Positions 24,575 through 35,959 of a DNA stretch of 64,000 nt are shown in pieces (position 1 is the stretch's first letter; each line of letters starts with the position of its first letter). The stretch is from Colias croceus. Lineage: Eukaryota > Arthropoda > Insecta > Lepidoptera > Pieridae. A program made the translations under genes and the position numbers. Location: NCBI RefSeq assembly GCF_905220415.1, contig NC_059545.1:9682001-9746000 (forward strand). The letters are read 5' to 3'. The notes beneath the pieces were generated by a model. That model saw nothing but the letters and a program-made list of their open reading frames with translations, had not been told where the DNA came from and ran no database searches.

Positions 24575-24748
24575 TAGCTTTCGGCGGCTTCGCCCACTTT
24601 GTCTAAAACCTAACAAAGTATATACTAAAACCTTCCCCTTGAGTCACTATTAAAAAAACCGCATCAAAATCTGTTACGAAGTATTAAAGATTTAACTTTT
24701 AAGCTTAGGGACAGAGAAAGCGACTTTATTTTATGCTATGTAGTGATA
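24575..24748 (-). repeat. Short dispersed repeat, family D
   Basis: Reverse copy from ACTAGCTTTCGGCGGCTTCG to GCGACTTTATTTTATGCTA and TGTAGTGATAATT. Confidence 0.8.
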
Positions 24749-24859
24749 ATTACTGTCCAAGGGAGATTGTTTGAAGATGTGGTATGGACGAAGATGTTTC
24801 TTGGCTTTATGAAAAGTTTATTAGTAAGATATAGTTCAATAAGATTTCATTGTTCAAAT

Positions 24860-25322
24860 CATGGACGTATAAAAAAAGACGGACGCCGTATTACGAACAA
24901 ACAACGTGAAGCCACCATAGTAAGCTAGCGATCGTGTAAAGACAATAAACACGCACACACTCTCACCATAGTAAGCTAGTCGGCCGCCATTACGTCGTGA
25001 ACTACCGACTGATTAACTGCGTCACTGTTTCACAAAAAATATTTAAAATGCCGTCTTGCGTGGTTAAATGGTGTCGCAACAGTACAATTTTAAATAACAA
25101 AACACAAGGGATTACATTCCACAGGGAAGCAAGTTATTTCTTTTATGTTTTAATGACAAAATTATTACGGCAAAATTTATAGAAAAAAATACAGCCGCCA
25201 TTGTCATCAGGACAGCTGTTGCCATGGCAACATGGCACACACACATGGATGTTTCGCCGCCATTACTAGGCTTCACTCAATGTTTAGGCGATATACCGTC
25301 CGTCTTTTTTTATATGTCCATG
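24860..25322 (+). mobile_element. 463-bp P-superfamily deletion derivative with 8-bp target duplication
   Basis: Ends are inverted: CATGGACGTATAAAAAAAG (left) and, on the other strand, CATGGACATATAAAAAAAG (right), both followed by ACGGACG. A perfect 8-bp direct repeat GTTCAAAT flanks it (24852-24859 and 25323-25330). Inside is the first half of a THAP DNA-binding domain (25048-25182). CATG-starting ends, an 8-bp target duplication and a THAP domain together point to the P-element superfamily. Subterminal direct repeats CACCATAGTAAGCTAG (24913 and 24965) and GCCGCCATTAC (24983 and about 25250) may be transposase binding sites. Most of the transposase has been deleted. Confidence 0.88.
25048..25182 (+). 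pseudogene. THAP-domain N-terminal fragment of a P-like transposase
   Basis: ATG at 25048 opens MPSCVVKWCRNSTILNN and continues KTQGITFHR. This is the start of a THAP zinc finger: Met-Pro, the first two zinc-binding cysteines (residues 4 and 9) and the typical phenylalanine-histidine-arginine. After FHR the frame passes into EASYFFYVLMTKLLRQNL and stops. The second half of the finger (Cys-x2-His), the AVPTIF-type end, and the RNase-H-like catalytic domain are all absent. I infer an internal deletion near the position where related genes have a splice donor. The protein could not fold as a full THAP domain. It lies inside the 463-bp element, whose ends it would once have recognised. Confidence 0.8.
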
Positions 25323-25330
25323 GTTCAAAT

Positions 25331-26058
25331 ATATTTCAATTTTATTTTATCTCTTAAATCTCTTATAAAATGACTTTAAGGATATTTATTACTGCGACAG
25401 CGATATTAAATAATTTTCTATACGCTTTAACTTTTCTTTCTGCGGAGTTGCTTCGGAGTTACAATATAGTCTTATAACTAACTATAGGTACTCTCCGTCA
25501 AAATTTATATGAAATATTATGCTCATATTATTATTATTATACAATTTCGCAAAATATTGTAGAGCCAAGCTTACGTACTATAACAAATAACGATTATAAG
25601 AACATAACCATTTTAATAATAGCGTGACGATTAGGAATATCATCTCATCGGCTTCATTAGCTTCGTGTGGACGGTACATTACTGAACTTTATCTGACCTC
25701 GTTAAATGGCATTTAATATTGTAATCTAGCTCTTATTCCCTACAAGAGAGAAGCTATTTCAGCATAATACCATTTCCCGAATGCTACCGTGACCTGAGTC
25801 CTTTTAGCGTCTTCATGCATGTGCTATTTCATATTTTTATATCTGATACTAACTGCTCTCTTCAACATCCCTCGGGGGAAATAATGAAATAAATAAAAGG
25901 AAGTATGGAGATAATTTAACGCAAATGTTTTTCAAACATAATTATTACCAACCTTTTTTGTTACAATGTTTACAGAAGAAAAAAAAGAGAAATTATCATC
26001 AACTCATATTTTCCCAATTGTACCTAACATCTCTTATGACAATGATTTATAATATAAA
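25331..26058. other. AT-rich non-coding DNA
   Basis: No gene or recognised repeat. Confidence 0.4.
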
Positions 26059-26059
26059 C

Positions 26060-26250
26060 GCTAGCTTTCTGCCCGCAGCTTCACCCGCGTAGATTTCCAG
26101 GATAAAAACTGTCCTATGTCCGTTATTAGGTCTCAAACTATCTTTATACCAAATTGCATCCAAACTATTTAAGTGGTTAAGGTGTTAAGAATAGACAGAG
26201 CGACAGACGGACAGATAGAGTTACTTTCGCGTTTACAATATTACTAGTTA
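26060..26250 (-). repeat. Short dispersed repeat, family A
   Basis: Reverse copy from CTAGCTTTCTGCCCGCAGC to AGAGTTACTTTCGCGTTTAC and AATATTACTAG. Confidence 0.75.
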
Positions 26251-26263
26251 AGATTTTTTTAAG

Positions 26264-26372
26264 CTATTGCATAGCTTCTATCGCGGGCCTTGAGCGCGGG
26301 GACCGAATCGAGAAATTCCGTAACGAAAAAACCTCACGCTCCCCACTCCGACGGGCTCGGAGGTGTGGCTTG
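26264..26372 (+). repeat. Dispersed repeat, family C, 3'-truncated
   Basis: Matches the first two thirds of 23265-23435, up to GGTGTGGCTTGAAG. It has a small ACGGGCTCGGAGG variation and stops before the GCATAGCATGC segment. Confidence 0.75.
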
Positions 26373-27312
26373 AAGATTGAGATTGTAGATATTGTAGATT
26401 ATTTTCATTGATAAAATTACTGTCTTATGAGATACCCTCATTTCGACACTGACATAATTGGATTAAATTATTGTGTTATTATAGTAATACATAATTAGTT
26501 TCAAAAATCCGGCAAAATACTTGGAGAACACGTAGTTAGAGCGCGTGTACTTGTGTCGGCTCGTCGGGGCCCTACGGCCTAACCTCTCCTAATAGATACA
26601 CTTTTATAAGACGCAATTAAATGAATACCTTTTCAATAAATGTATTGAAGTTTACGATTTCTTCAGTAAATACACAAATTACAATGTTAAACTTTTTTGG
26701 CCTATATAGAAATTTCTTTAATAAAAAAATATATATACATCGCAACTAGTTTTTTATATTTTATAGTAGGTACGAATATTTAATTGCATAGCAGCAGACC
26801 GCTGCAAATAGATTTAGCGCTGTAGCAAACAAAACCACCGTTAAAAGGTGCTTGATGCTTCCCACATGCTTTGTTGATCGATTTTCTTACTATACCGACA
26901 CGCAAGTTGGTAATTATAGTCACTGAGCCTTTATAACATTTTCAGAAGGAAATATACTTTTTCTCGTCATAGGGTACTAAATGCTACATTGGTACATAAG
27001 TCATCTGGATAACTTCATTTAAATTAGACTTAGGAGATTTTGCGGGGCAACAAATTATTTATGCAGTATGTTTAGTTATGTAGTAATAACTACTTTTAAT
27101 TTAAATATTTTGTAGTAAGCAGAAAATAATTAACGTCATCGTGCACTGTAATGCATGCATGCATAGTTTTCGTAGGATGCACATATCCTTTAATGTTAAC
27201 ATATTTTGCATACTGCGTAATAATTGTTAGACATTCTATGAATTTCACGTGCCTTGGCCAACCGCTCATGGATCAAGTGGCTAACTGCAAGCTTGCTAGC
27301 GTTAATAAACCT
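26373..27312. other. AT-rich non-coding DNA
   Basis: No gene. A short GC-rich island at about 26535-26590 (TCGTCGGGGCCCTACGG) is unexplained. Confidence 0.4.
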
Positions 27313-27315
27313 TTA

Positions 27316-27470
27316 GGCACGGCGCAAACGGGCCATCAACCACAGCCACTGGTGGCCAGCGACAAACGCAGCGCACACGTGTAGCCGGTGGCGACCACTA
27401 GCTACAAATGTGTCAAGTGGCTGTCGCTGGCCACCAGTGGCTGTGGTTGGTGGCCCGTTTGCACCGACCC
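27316..27470. mobile_element. 155-bp PIF/Harbinger-like MITE with TTA duplication
   Basis: Foldback with arms GCGCAAACGGGCCATCAACC and GGTTGGTGGCCCGTTTGCAC, continuing through CACAGCCACTGGTGGCCAGC and its complement. TTA flanks both ends (27313-27315 and 27471-27473). Only about 45 bp separates the arms. The long frames at 27151-27576 run through it and are not genes. Confidence 0.82.
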
Positions 27471-27473
27471 TTA

Positions 27474-28013
27474 TTTTATGATATTAAAGCAGTATTATAA
27501 TGCAATATCAGCGATATCGTGTCAATGGACTATTGTAAAGGATTGCTATCGAGTTATTCAGTTCATTGGATTTTAAAAGCGCGGAAATTCCGACCCACTG
27601 CGTGTCATAGACACATTAATGTATTCATTAGGTACCTAGTGTTTGTTGTGATATATTATATAATTTCATGTAAGCGTAATGAAAAATTATTAATGGCTTT
27701 TTTGTATGCTTATTACTAAAGTATGTATATTTGCAAATACGAATAATGTTTTCGCGATTCAATGAACAAGGACAACAGATTATTTAACGTTATGTAAGTG
27801 AATTGTTGTGATATTACAATTAAGTAGGTACATAATATAACTTTTCATTCAAACTTCGATCTCCAATTTCATCTCAATTTTTAACAAAGACTATGTTCGA
27901 GTTCTGACTTCAACAGTCGCCACTGTAGTTTTGATAAAATTGCTCATAAGTTAAGTAGGTAAGTTAAGTATACATGAACATTTACACTTATATTACTCGC
28001 AGATAGCTATATC
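27474..28013. other. AT-rich non-coding DNA
   Basis: No gene or repeat recognised. Confidence 0.4.
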
Positions 28014-28248
28014 CATACTAATATTATAAATGCGAAAGTAACTCTGTCTGTCTGTCTGTTACTCAATCACGCCTAAACTACTGAACCAATTTTCATGAAA
28101 TTTGGTATGAAGATATTTTGATAACCGAGAAAGGACATAGGCTACTTTTTATCCCGCGAAAATGACGCAATCCCGGAAATCCCACGGGAACGTCGGGAAC
28201 TGGGTTTTTCTTTAACTGCGCGGGCGAAGCCGCGGGCGGAAACCTAGT
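28014..28248 (+). repeat. Short dispersed repeat, family A
   Basis: From CCATACTAATATTATAAATG to GGGCGAAGCCGCGGGCGG and AAACCTAGTAT. It has an extra GAAAATGACGCAATCCCGG segment like that seen beside the repeat captured in the large palindrome (ATTGCG ... TCCCGGAAATCCCAC). Confidence 0.85.
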
Positions 28249-28454
28249 ATGTATTTCTTAATGCTCCATACAATCAATTTATCTGAGTAAACACTACATC
28301 CCATATCAAACGAATGAAAGGGAACTGAGCAGCTTTCAGACTTAGTATTTGAGCACAAACAAATAGAGGTGTTACAGCATTAGTGGAATTAAAGGGGCAT
28401 CTTTGTCTATTAAGATTCTGTTTGTAAAGTTTAATGTGACAAATCCATACTCCA

Positions 28455-28650
28455 TGTCTTCTAATATTATGAATGCGATTGTCTCTGTCTGTCTTTTCTT
28501 CAAGAGTTAACCACTGAACCGATTTGGTTACAATTTGGTACAAATACAGTTAAACCGGAGAAAGTACACAGGACGTACATCCTACGGAACGGGAACTATG
28601 CAAATTCTTTTCAAGTACGCGGGCGAAGCTGCGGTGAAAAAGCTACTATT
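28455..28650 (+). repeat. Short dispersed repeat, family A, diverged
   Basis: From CTTCTAATATTATGAATG to TACGCGGGCGAAGCTGCGG and AAAAAGCTACTATT. A further decayed fragment may follow at about 28655-28775 (ATGGCGGCGAAGCTGC). Confidence 0.65.
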
Positions 28651-28775
28651 CTATTACAGTTTGAACATCTGATCAAATTGTGTATAAATATAGGTACCAC
28701 GGGAACGAGAACCATATTAGTTTTCTTGAAAATATGGCGGCGAAGCTGCAAAGAGACTGTTCTATAACAATTTGA

Positions 28776-30087
28776 ACATCTGATATAGGGTGACAATCAA
28801 ATGTGGTGTGGAAATAATTGTTCTTTGTTTTGGGTTCTTCCTTCTCACTTTCTGAAGGGAATCTAACAAAGAATGTTTATACGAAATGGGTCATGTGTAT
28901 TGTAATGTTCTCTACACGTATCGTGATAATACTTATATTATTGTTTTCGTATCACAATGCAGATATTTCGAATATAGGTATGTTTCATTGTCACTCGCGA
29001 TGTGTTATTGTAAGAATAATGACTTTGAGCACATAAGTGATTCTCTATCTCTTAATATCAATACATTTTAGATGACAATTTCACAGGACTTTACCTCAAC
29101 GACTTAATAACTTTACTCGTAGTTCATAAATGTTTTAAAAAATTACTCACGCCTAAAACCAATAAATTCAATAGAATTACAAAAAACACAAGTTCAAAAT
29201 CAAGTCTGCATCGACATCATTGGAACACTAAACGTCGCCCGAGGCAACACGTTATGGCACATGACGTCAATTGCTCGTAAAACCTGGCTCCCGACAGATT
29301 GAACACGCAAACTTTATTATTTTTCCATTCACCTATACCTTACATCGAATAACTGGCTGGAAAATTGGTGCGGAATTTTTAAGTTACCAAACATGGTATA
29401 AATTCTCTATTTAATACTGGATGTAAGATCGCTATCATCTCGTGTTTTGATATTAAATATTATATCTTTTAGGTTTTGGGTAATTCTAATAGTGCTATGG
29501 CATGAATATTAATTCATCATTATTTGCCCCTTTTTACATTCACCATCTGTGAATGACTGAACTAAAGTTTTTTATAAGGGATCTATAGTAAAGACTTAAA
29601 TTGTAGAAATAGTTGAATATGTACTATTAATCCAAGATTAACAACCGACGAGAATTTTTTTTAATAATTTATTATTACACACATATTTTTAGCCATCCTA
29701 CTTCGATATTTATATTTTTTACAGTACGCTTCAGTCACGTTTTAACATCTTCAACTAAATGTGGCTCTATCTAGTAGAAAATCTTCTTATATTAAACATG
29801 ATTTAGTAACGTTTAGTAAAACTATTTTAAAACTTTTACTATTATGAATCCACACAATCCAACACATCTTTTATTAGAGATTCACAGAAACATAAAAGCA
29901 GGTGAATTCCCCTACAAGTTTACAGTTTAAATGCAACAGTTAACAAAGTCTGCTCCGGATTTAGCTTTCATAACCGAAATTGTGAGTAAACACAGATTGA
30001 CGTCAGCCCACTGCAGCTGCATTACATGACTCATAAGTTCGCTAATTATTTTGTATTGTTCTGAACATTGGAGTTATTATTATTAGT
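28776..30087. other. AT-rich non-coding DNA
   Basis: Nothing supportable; the short frames at 28818-29071 overlap each other in different frames and show no domain. Confidence 0.4.
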
Positions 30088-30308
30088 TACTAGCTTTCCA
30101 CTCGCGTCTTCGCCCGCGTTTTCAAAGAAAAACCCGCTGAGTTCCAGTTTCCGTTTGATTTCCGGGATAAAACCTACCCTATGTGGTAATCCAAGCTACC
30201 CCCTATATGTGTGCTAAATTTCATTGTAATCGGTTTAGTAGTATTTGCGTGAAAGAGTAACAAACACATACACATCCACACAAACTTTCGCATTTATAAT
30301 ATTAAGTA
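30088..30308 (-). repeat. Short dispersed repeat, family A
   Basis: Reverse copy from TACTAGCTTTCCACTCGCG to CGCATTTATAATATTAAG. The GC-rich end is partly altered. Confidence 0.8.
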
Positions 30309-30697
30309 GGATTATCCGCTATTGGGCTATTGTGAGAAGTTTGGGATTGATTTATATTTCTTTGATATTAAGCCTTGCTACATCGAGCTATTAAAGCTTG
30401 CATCAGAACAATATTTGTTGAGAAGAAATTTATTGGTGAAGGCTGAATTATTTTCATTTTCAGATAATAAGGGTAAAATTATCATGTCGTAATATGTGTT
30501 AATGAAACTAAAATAACACCGTATTAATACTTTTTTTAATATCTTATGAAGATTGTATTTAACATTGTATCAAAATGGAATGGCATTCTAAGATTATACA
30601 CATAAATCGATCATATAATTTACAAGTGTAGTTACTTATTAACTTATAACTTAAAATCAAAGTCATATTGCCAATATCTTTGATAAATCTATATATA

Positions 30698-30783
30698 AAT
30701 AAATAAATAAAACACATTTATTATGAATATCACATCACGAGATACAAATAAATAAAACACATTTATTGTCAATATCACATCAC
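30698..30783. repeat. 45-bp tandem duplication
   Basis: Two copies of a segment AAATAAATAAAACACATTTA ... ATATCACATCAC with a period of about 45 bp. Confidence 0.75.
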
Positions 30784-30829
30784 TATATTAACAATAACCA
30801 CTAGTTAGCTGCTAACATAGCAATGTTTC

Positions 30830-31037
30830 ATCTTAATATATATAAATCTCGTGTCACAATGTTTGTCCTCAATGGACTCCTAAACCACTTAACCGATTAT
30901 AATAAAATTCGCACACCATGTGCAGTTCAATCCAACTTGAGAGATAGGATAGGTTTTATCCCGGAAATACCAGGGGAAAGGGAACTATGCGGGGTTTTCT
31001 CTGAAAACGCGGGCGAAGCCGCGGGCGGAAAGCTAGT
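30830..31037 (+). repeat. Short dispersed repeat, family E, full length
   Basis: CTTAATATATATAAATCTCG and CCACTTAACCGATTATAATA to GGGCGAAGCCGCGGGCGG, AAAGCTAGTAG. Its distal half is the same as family A (ATCCCGGAAATACCAGGGG), so the two families are modular relatives. Confidence 0.8.
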
Positions 31038-31204
31038 AGTCATATAAAACTGTACTGAAATCTCAACTAAATTTTCACTTACGACAATACACTCCACAAT
31101 AATGTTTGAACTATGTTTACTAAAACACAAATAAAACCAAATACTGTACTATTATATAGACACATAATATCTAGAGTCACACATAATATCTATCTAGCGT
31201 CTAG

Positions 31205-31345
31205 ACTCTAGAGAGCCTACATCCATCTTCGACAGCCGGTAACAGACTCTCAAAGGTAGTTTGTGAGTGCTCATGAGCGGTGGTGTCACTTCATTAGGTG
31301 ATCCACCTGCTCAGTTACCTGCTCTCATATTTAAAAAAACATACA
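31205..31345 (+). repeat. Non-LTR retrotransposon 3' end fragment
   Basis: Holds GAGCGGTGGTGTCACTTCAT, TAGGTGATCCACCTGCTCAG and a short A-rich tail, wording of lepidopteran LINE 3' ends. It lies about 120 bp upstream of the RGK P-loop exon. Confidence 0.6.
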
Positions 31346-31466
31346 TTTCACTTAGATAACAATAAAACCAAATAAATTCCACTTAGTTTGGAACCCACTG
31401 TCGTACATTTGTATAACATAACTGGACAAATAAAATTTATTTCATTTCATTTTCATTTGTTTCCAG

Positions 31467-31676
31467 GCATAGTAAACCGCGGTGACTCGTTCCGTCGCCG
31501 CCGCTCCCGGTCAGGCAGCTTAGCACCGGCATCACCCGCAGCACCGGAGACGCAAGAGCGGCGCCCGGTCGCCTGCCATCGGGTGGCCATGGTAGGAGCT
31601 CCTGGAGTGGGGAAAACAGCCTTGATCAGCCAGTTTCAGACTAGCGAATGTATTAACGCATATGATAGACAGAGAG
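31467..31676 (+). CDS. Rgk: RGK-family small GTPase, internal exon with P-loop
   Basis: Internal coding exon of a Rad/Gem/Kir-type GTPase. It follows a pyrimidine-rich acceptor (TTTGTTTCCAG ending at 31466) and ends at a GT donor at 31677. Its first codon is completed by one base from an upstream exon, and it leaves one base (phase 1) for the next. The first half encodes a basic and serine-rich stretch (NRGDSFRRRRSRSGS), then a proline/alanine linker. The G1 nucleotide-binding loop follows as VAMVGAPGVGKTALISQF, with the phosphate-binding Lys and Thr intact, then TSECINAYD as in fly Rgk proteins. RGK proteins are known as membrane-associated inhibitors of voltage-gated calcium channels acting through the beta subunit; that role is inferred from family only. 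The upstream exon(s) and start codon were not recognised in 1-31466. GC content is far above the flanking intron. Confidence 0.9.
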
Positions 31677-31696
31677 GTTAGTAATTTTTCTTCATT

Positions 31697-31962
31697 AGTA
31701 CTTTTTGTTATTCATAAATATCTTTTCTTTAACAATAAAGGTCTTTTTCCACTAATAATGTGCAAGAATGTGTAGCGAGGAGTGTGTTTGTAAAAAACCA
31801 ATCATATCGCTTCATTTAGTTTGAAGTTTGAAGCGTTTAGCGTTCGATGCGATACTATTGGTTATTTACAAACACATTCATCGTTACTCATCCTCGAACA
31901 TGATTGGTGGAAAAGCACCTTTATTGTTAAAGAAAATACATTTATTAATAACAAAAAGTACC
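31697..31962. mobile_element. 266-bp foldback (MITE-like) next to the RGK splice donor
   Basis: Two arms of about 115-120 bp, inverted and roughly 85-90% alike by eye. The left arm starts AGTACTTTTTGTTATT and runs through TTTCTTTAACAATAAAGGT and GTGTTTGTAAAAAACCAATC; the right arm is the complement, ending AATAACAAAAAGTAC. Only about 30 bp separate the arms. It starts 20 bp after the exon ending at 31676. No clear target duplication was found, so the class is unknown. Confidence 0.75.
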
Positions 31963-33094
31963 ACATATAACTGTATATTTTGTCACGCAATTAAAGTACC
32001 AAAGTATAAGCATATAGAAGTTTAACTTTTGTAAAGAAATAAGAACTTAATGGATAAAAACTTGCTGATAATATCTCTGATAGTCATGTACAATTTTGAC
32101 TTTCATGTATTATTTATTATTATTTAAAACGAAACGTATTTGTGAAATACAAATACGTTGCAAAATTTGTGCAAAACAATAGTCTCCAACTAACTACTAT
32201 TTGGCACAAAATCCGGATAAATATTTATAAAATACAGATCCATCTCAATTGTTGTTAAAAAATTTTTATTTTTTTCGTTTTTGCCAAGAACAGTCCGCGT
32301 TTCGATTTAAAACGGCCATCTTTCAGTAATATTTTCGACTTTAAACATTGTTATAGCAATATTTATACCAAAAACATTAAGATAAACTCATGCGGAGTAC
32401 AATCAAAAAGCTTTATTACTTACAGTATCAAACTTCGTAACACAAACTTGCCAGTAAACATTTTAAATGCAAGCTACTTACCTTAACTCCAAAGTAAAAC
32501 AAAACTAGGATTTAGTTCATGCCTTAAGAAATTGCTATAAATTAGCTTAACGAAGATAGCTAATGTATATTATCTAGAAATCTCTTAAAATCCACTAATT
32601 ATGCACTGAAAGCGTGAATATAAAGCTAGCAATTTCCCTCCATTTTCTCGAAAGGCAAACGTCTATGATCATTTTGATTTTTAAACATTAAAATTTTATC
32701 GCATTTGCGTTCTTTTGTATAGATACTTTAAAAGTGCCATTAATGACTGAATTAATAATAATGGCGTTAATTTAGAGACCATTATGATTTAATTTGTCTT
32801 ATATTATAACCATTATTCTAGAGATAGATCGTTCTATTTCTTTCTTGTATAGGAAAGTAAACGAGAAAACGCAACTCCACGTTACATAAGTACTTTCCAC
32901 AAAGCAGCATTGTAATCTGAAACCAAAAATATTAGTAAATTCGAATTAATAAATTCGCGCACGACTCGCAAAACGTGACTATTAACATTCTGAAATACGC
33001 ACAAGATTTGTGTATGACCATAGCATATATTTGTAAATGTTTTTATATAATACGTATGTATGTAATACATGACTTAAATAGTGTGCTTTAGTAT
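31963..33094. other. AT-rich intronic DNA
   Basis: No coding signal. A short perfect hairpin AACGTATTTGT/ACAAATACGTT lies near 32130-32157. Confidence 0.45.
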
Positions 33095-33136
33095 CTAGAG
33101 AAGACATCTTACTAATTAGGATGATGTCTTCTCTAG
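33095..33136. repeat. Short perfect hairpin
   Basis: CTAGAGAAGACATC and its complement GATGTCTTCTCTAG form a 14-bp perfect stem around a 14-base loop. It is just outside the nested inverted repeats that start at 33149. Confidence 0.7.
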
Positions 33137-33148
33137 TTATAGTGGGCT

Positions 33149-33462
33149 ATAATATTGATGTTTTGCATTAAAACAAAACATGTATTATGTGTCGAATAAA
33201 ACACACAGCGTTGGATGAAGAAAGCAGTCTATGAATCCTATATATCTCTATGCAAATTGGGTCACCTTACCAAATATCGATGGATCTTTCACCTCACTAG
33301 CAAGAGCGCGTCCCTAGTATGGCATCTGTCATCATCGCCTTTGAAGCGCTGTCATCTTCCAAGCTCCATAGCATCTTCATCAGCAAGCAGTAAACTGCAA
33401 CGCTGTGTGTTTTATTCGACACATAATACATGTTTTGTTTTAATGCAAAACATCAATATTAT
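33149..33462. repeat. Inverted repeat with 65-bp arms
   Basis: Arms 33149-33213 and 33398-33462: ATAATATTGATGTTTTGCAT ... AAAACACACAGCGTTG and its reverse complement, essentially perfect. Between them lies the roughly 165-bp sequence (33205-33370) that recurs inverted at 38268-38431. Confidence 0.85.
33205..33370 (+). repeat. Left member of a 5-kb-spaced inverted repeat
   Basis: Starting CAGCGTTGGATGAAGAAAGC and ending CTTCCAAGCTCCATAGC, this is repeated as its reverse complement at 38268-38441 with near identity. Identical open-frame peptides (MKKAVYESYISLCKL...) appear at both places because of this duplication. They have no recognised domain. Confidence 0.85.
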
Positions 33463-35959
33463 GTGTCTTTCTAAAACACACAGCGTTGGATGAAGATGTG
33501 TTTGATATCTGCTGGTGAAGAAAGACATACAAACGCTATGTTGAAAATAAATTATCTTGTTAATATTGTAATACCTAAGTGCTGTATTAACAACTTAAAT
33601 TTCATTCCTTACAGAATGTTAAATGAACCTGTTGTATTGTAAAATAAATTTATATTTTAAATTCTAAAAACAATACAAGGGGGTTATGTAATAACAACAA
33701 AAATTGTTTTTCTTTCATATTGTAAGAACTAACCATATAGGTATCCTCTAAATTTTAAATTATTCTCCTCAGATAATCTTCTCAATAAGCCAATACTAAT
33801 GAACTAAGTCTTAGTACCTAAGAACTGCTTAATTATTTCTCTATATCTTTGATACAAATCAAAGTTCAAATAATAACATAAAAATAAAATTTTAAAAATT
33901 ATAACTCAAAGGAAAATCAATGTCACCAAGGATAAACAATGGAGCCTCTAAGGCTAAATACTACAGTAAATAACATCTGTATATAAAATAACTATAATAA
34001 GCAATGTTAACACAACTGTACCTTAAGCATTAAGCATGTTTGTTACACATTGATCATTACTATGATCTTAAATTAATTACACTGAATTAAATAATAAATT
34101 AAACAGTTTCAGGTTACCTTAAAGTAAACCAGACTCACTGGAACTGGCTAAATTGACTGATTGACAGTAAAACTTTTATAATTGACTGTATGGTCCTTCC
34201 ACTGCCTCCACGGGTTGGTGCCCTTACCACATTCTTGAAGCCACTGCTGGACAGGGCTGCTACGTTTACTGTCCTTAAGATCTGGAGGGACCTTAACTAG
34301 CCAGAGATAAAGGTTTGTGTTGCAAGGTTAAAGGGTCCGCCCCTTTATAGATAAGAATCAATTATCTACTTTTAAGATTGAAAATCAGTCCTTTGTTACT
34401 TGAACCAACCTTTCCACATGGGTCACTGGGCATATCTATGTGTCTGAGTTTCCTCACAACCGACCACCTGATGGATAATGTGTTGTTGTATCCATTTAGT
34501 ATCCAAATTCAGGTCAGGTTATAATCTTATCTTGCTGTGATAAAAAACTGTATTTTGAGGTTTTCAGAAGTCATGTTCATGTCATGAACAGGGTCAGCTT
34601 GCTTATGATAGACTTAAGCCAATTAAATAGAATCCCTGTGTACTAGATTACATGCATTTTTTTTTTTTTTTTAGCATTGCATTATGAAAGTCACCTCCTG
34701 CTTGGAGGGTCATATGTTGGCACTGTGGAGGGGCACCACTACTTAACTGCTCTTTCTCCTTTGCTTTACAATGGGCTGTTTTCTCCCCTCCCCCCCCCCC
34801 TTTTCTGACTGAACAGTTGGGGGGCCATAAGGCCGTAAGGCCATTCACCAATGGTCTGAGTGCTCATGACTTCCGGGTCAATAACCATATATAACCATAA
34901 TAGTCAATAACCATACGCCATCTTTAGGCGCTTGACATTGAGTTGCGGAGAAATGCCCATATATTATTATTATTTATTATATCAACCATAAGCCACCCTT
35001 GAGTGCTATGTATCTGCCCCGGTCCCGGGGTGCGAGGTGCGCTAGTGCACTTGGAGGATTACCCTTGAAAGGGAATATTCAGTCTAGGCGTCAGCTCCAT
35101 CAACGACTGCAGATGTCGCAAAATTCGGAGCAGGCTTTGGCAAATATGCCTTGGCACTAAAGCATTCCTTTGGGTAGCGAAATGGTCCATATCAGGAGCT
35201 TCCGAAATATTATATTTCCTGTTGTACAAGGTAGGAGAAGCCACTCCGGTACAGGTTGATTTCTTGAGAGGCAATCTAAATCAAAGGCCACTTAGGCGTC
35301 CTGGAAGCGTGCCAAGAGTTATTCTCAACTTTTCAGCTAGGTACAGTTACTCAGTTGTAAGAGCTAAGAGAGTCAGCAACCTTTGTATGTGGGCGACCAA
35401 AGTCTGATTGATAGCTTGGGCTACAGGATGTGCGCCCCTTGCAATTTACTCAGAAGCACTTTTATTGCATATCTGGTACACGACATATAAGTCAGAAGTT
35501 CTAATGCCAAGTCCCCTGCTTCCCTCTTCATTTCTCTGACAGGTAAGTACTGTTCAGATGTCCTACTCAGCCCGCATCCGCGGTATCTGTAGTTAGGAAG
35601 TGAGAAACTTGTTCTTTTACAAAGACTATTACATTTCTGTTTATGTTTCTTTTCCACAACTCTTAAGTCTTGTATAGCATGTAGAGGGAAAGCCTTTCTC
35701 TCTTGGTCTGCTGTGCGCGAAACTCTAGAGAAATACCTGGAGGCGACAACTGTACAGTCCTCTCAGTGTTAGATGTCTAGAACTGTTTGCAACTCTTATT
35801 TAGTGCAAGACATGGTCCTTTTAATGACTACCACAGTATGCTCTATCTTTGAGGCTTTTGGGACTGGCAATAACACAGACATTTCTATAGTATCACACAT
35901 GAGGCACAAGTATCCAGGCTTACAATGTACACTTTGTAATTGATGTGCCAAACCTGCCT

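Noticed and set aside
30823..31047. 74-codon frame as a coding gene
   Set aside because: It is the family-E/A short repeat; analogous frames occur at other copies (43298-43546, 22021-22242).
31388..31466. Upstream part of the open frame as the RGK start
   Set aside because: It begins at a TTG, reads through a polypyrimidine tract and a TTCCAG acceptor, and lacks similarity; it is intron.
33215..33493. 92-codon frame as a gene (identical start in reverse at 38431)
   Set aside because: It lies wholly in the inverted repeats; the shared peptide comes from duplication and has no domain.
35059..35657. Minus-strand frames of 71 and 78 codons as retroelement protein
   Set aside because: I could not find any reverse transcriptase, integrase or gag motif; kept only as a note in the unresolved segment.
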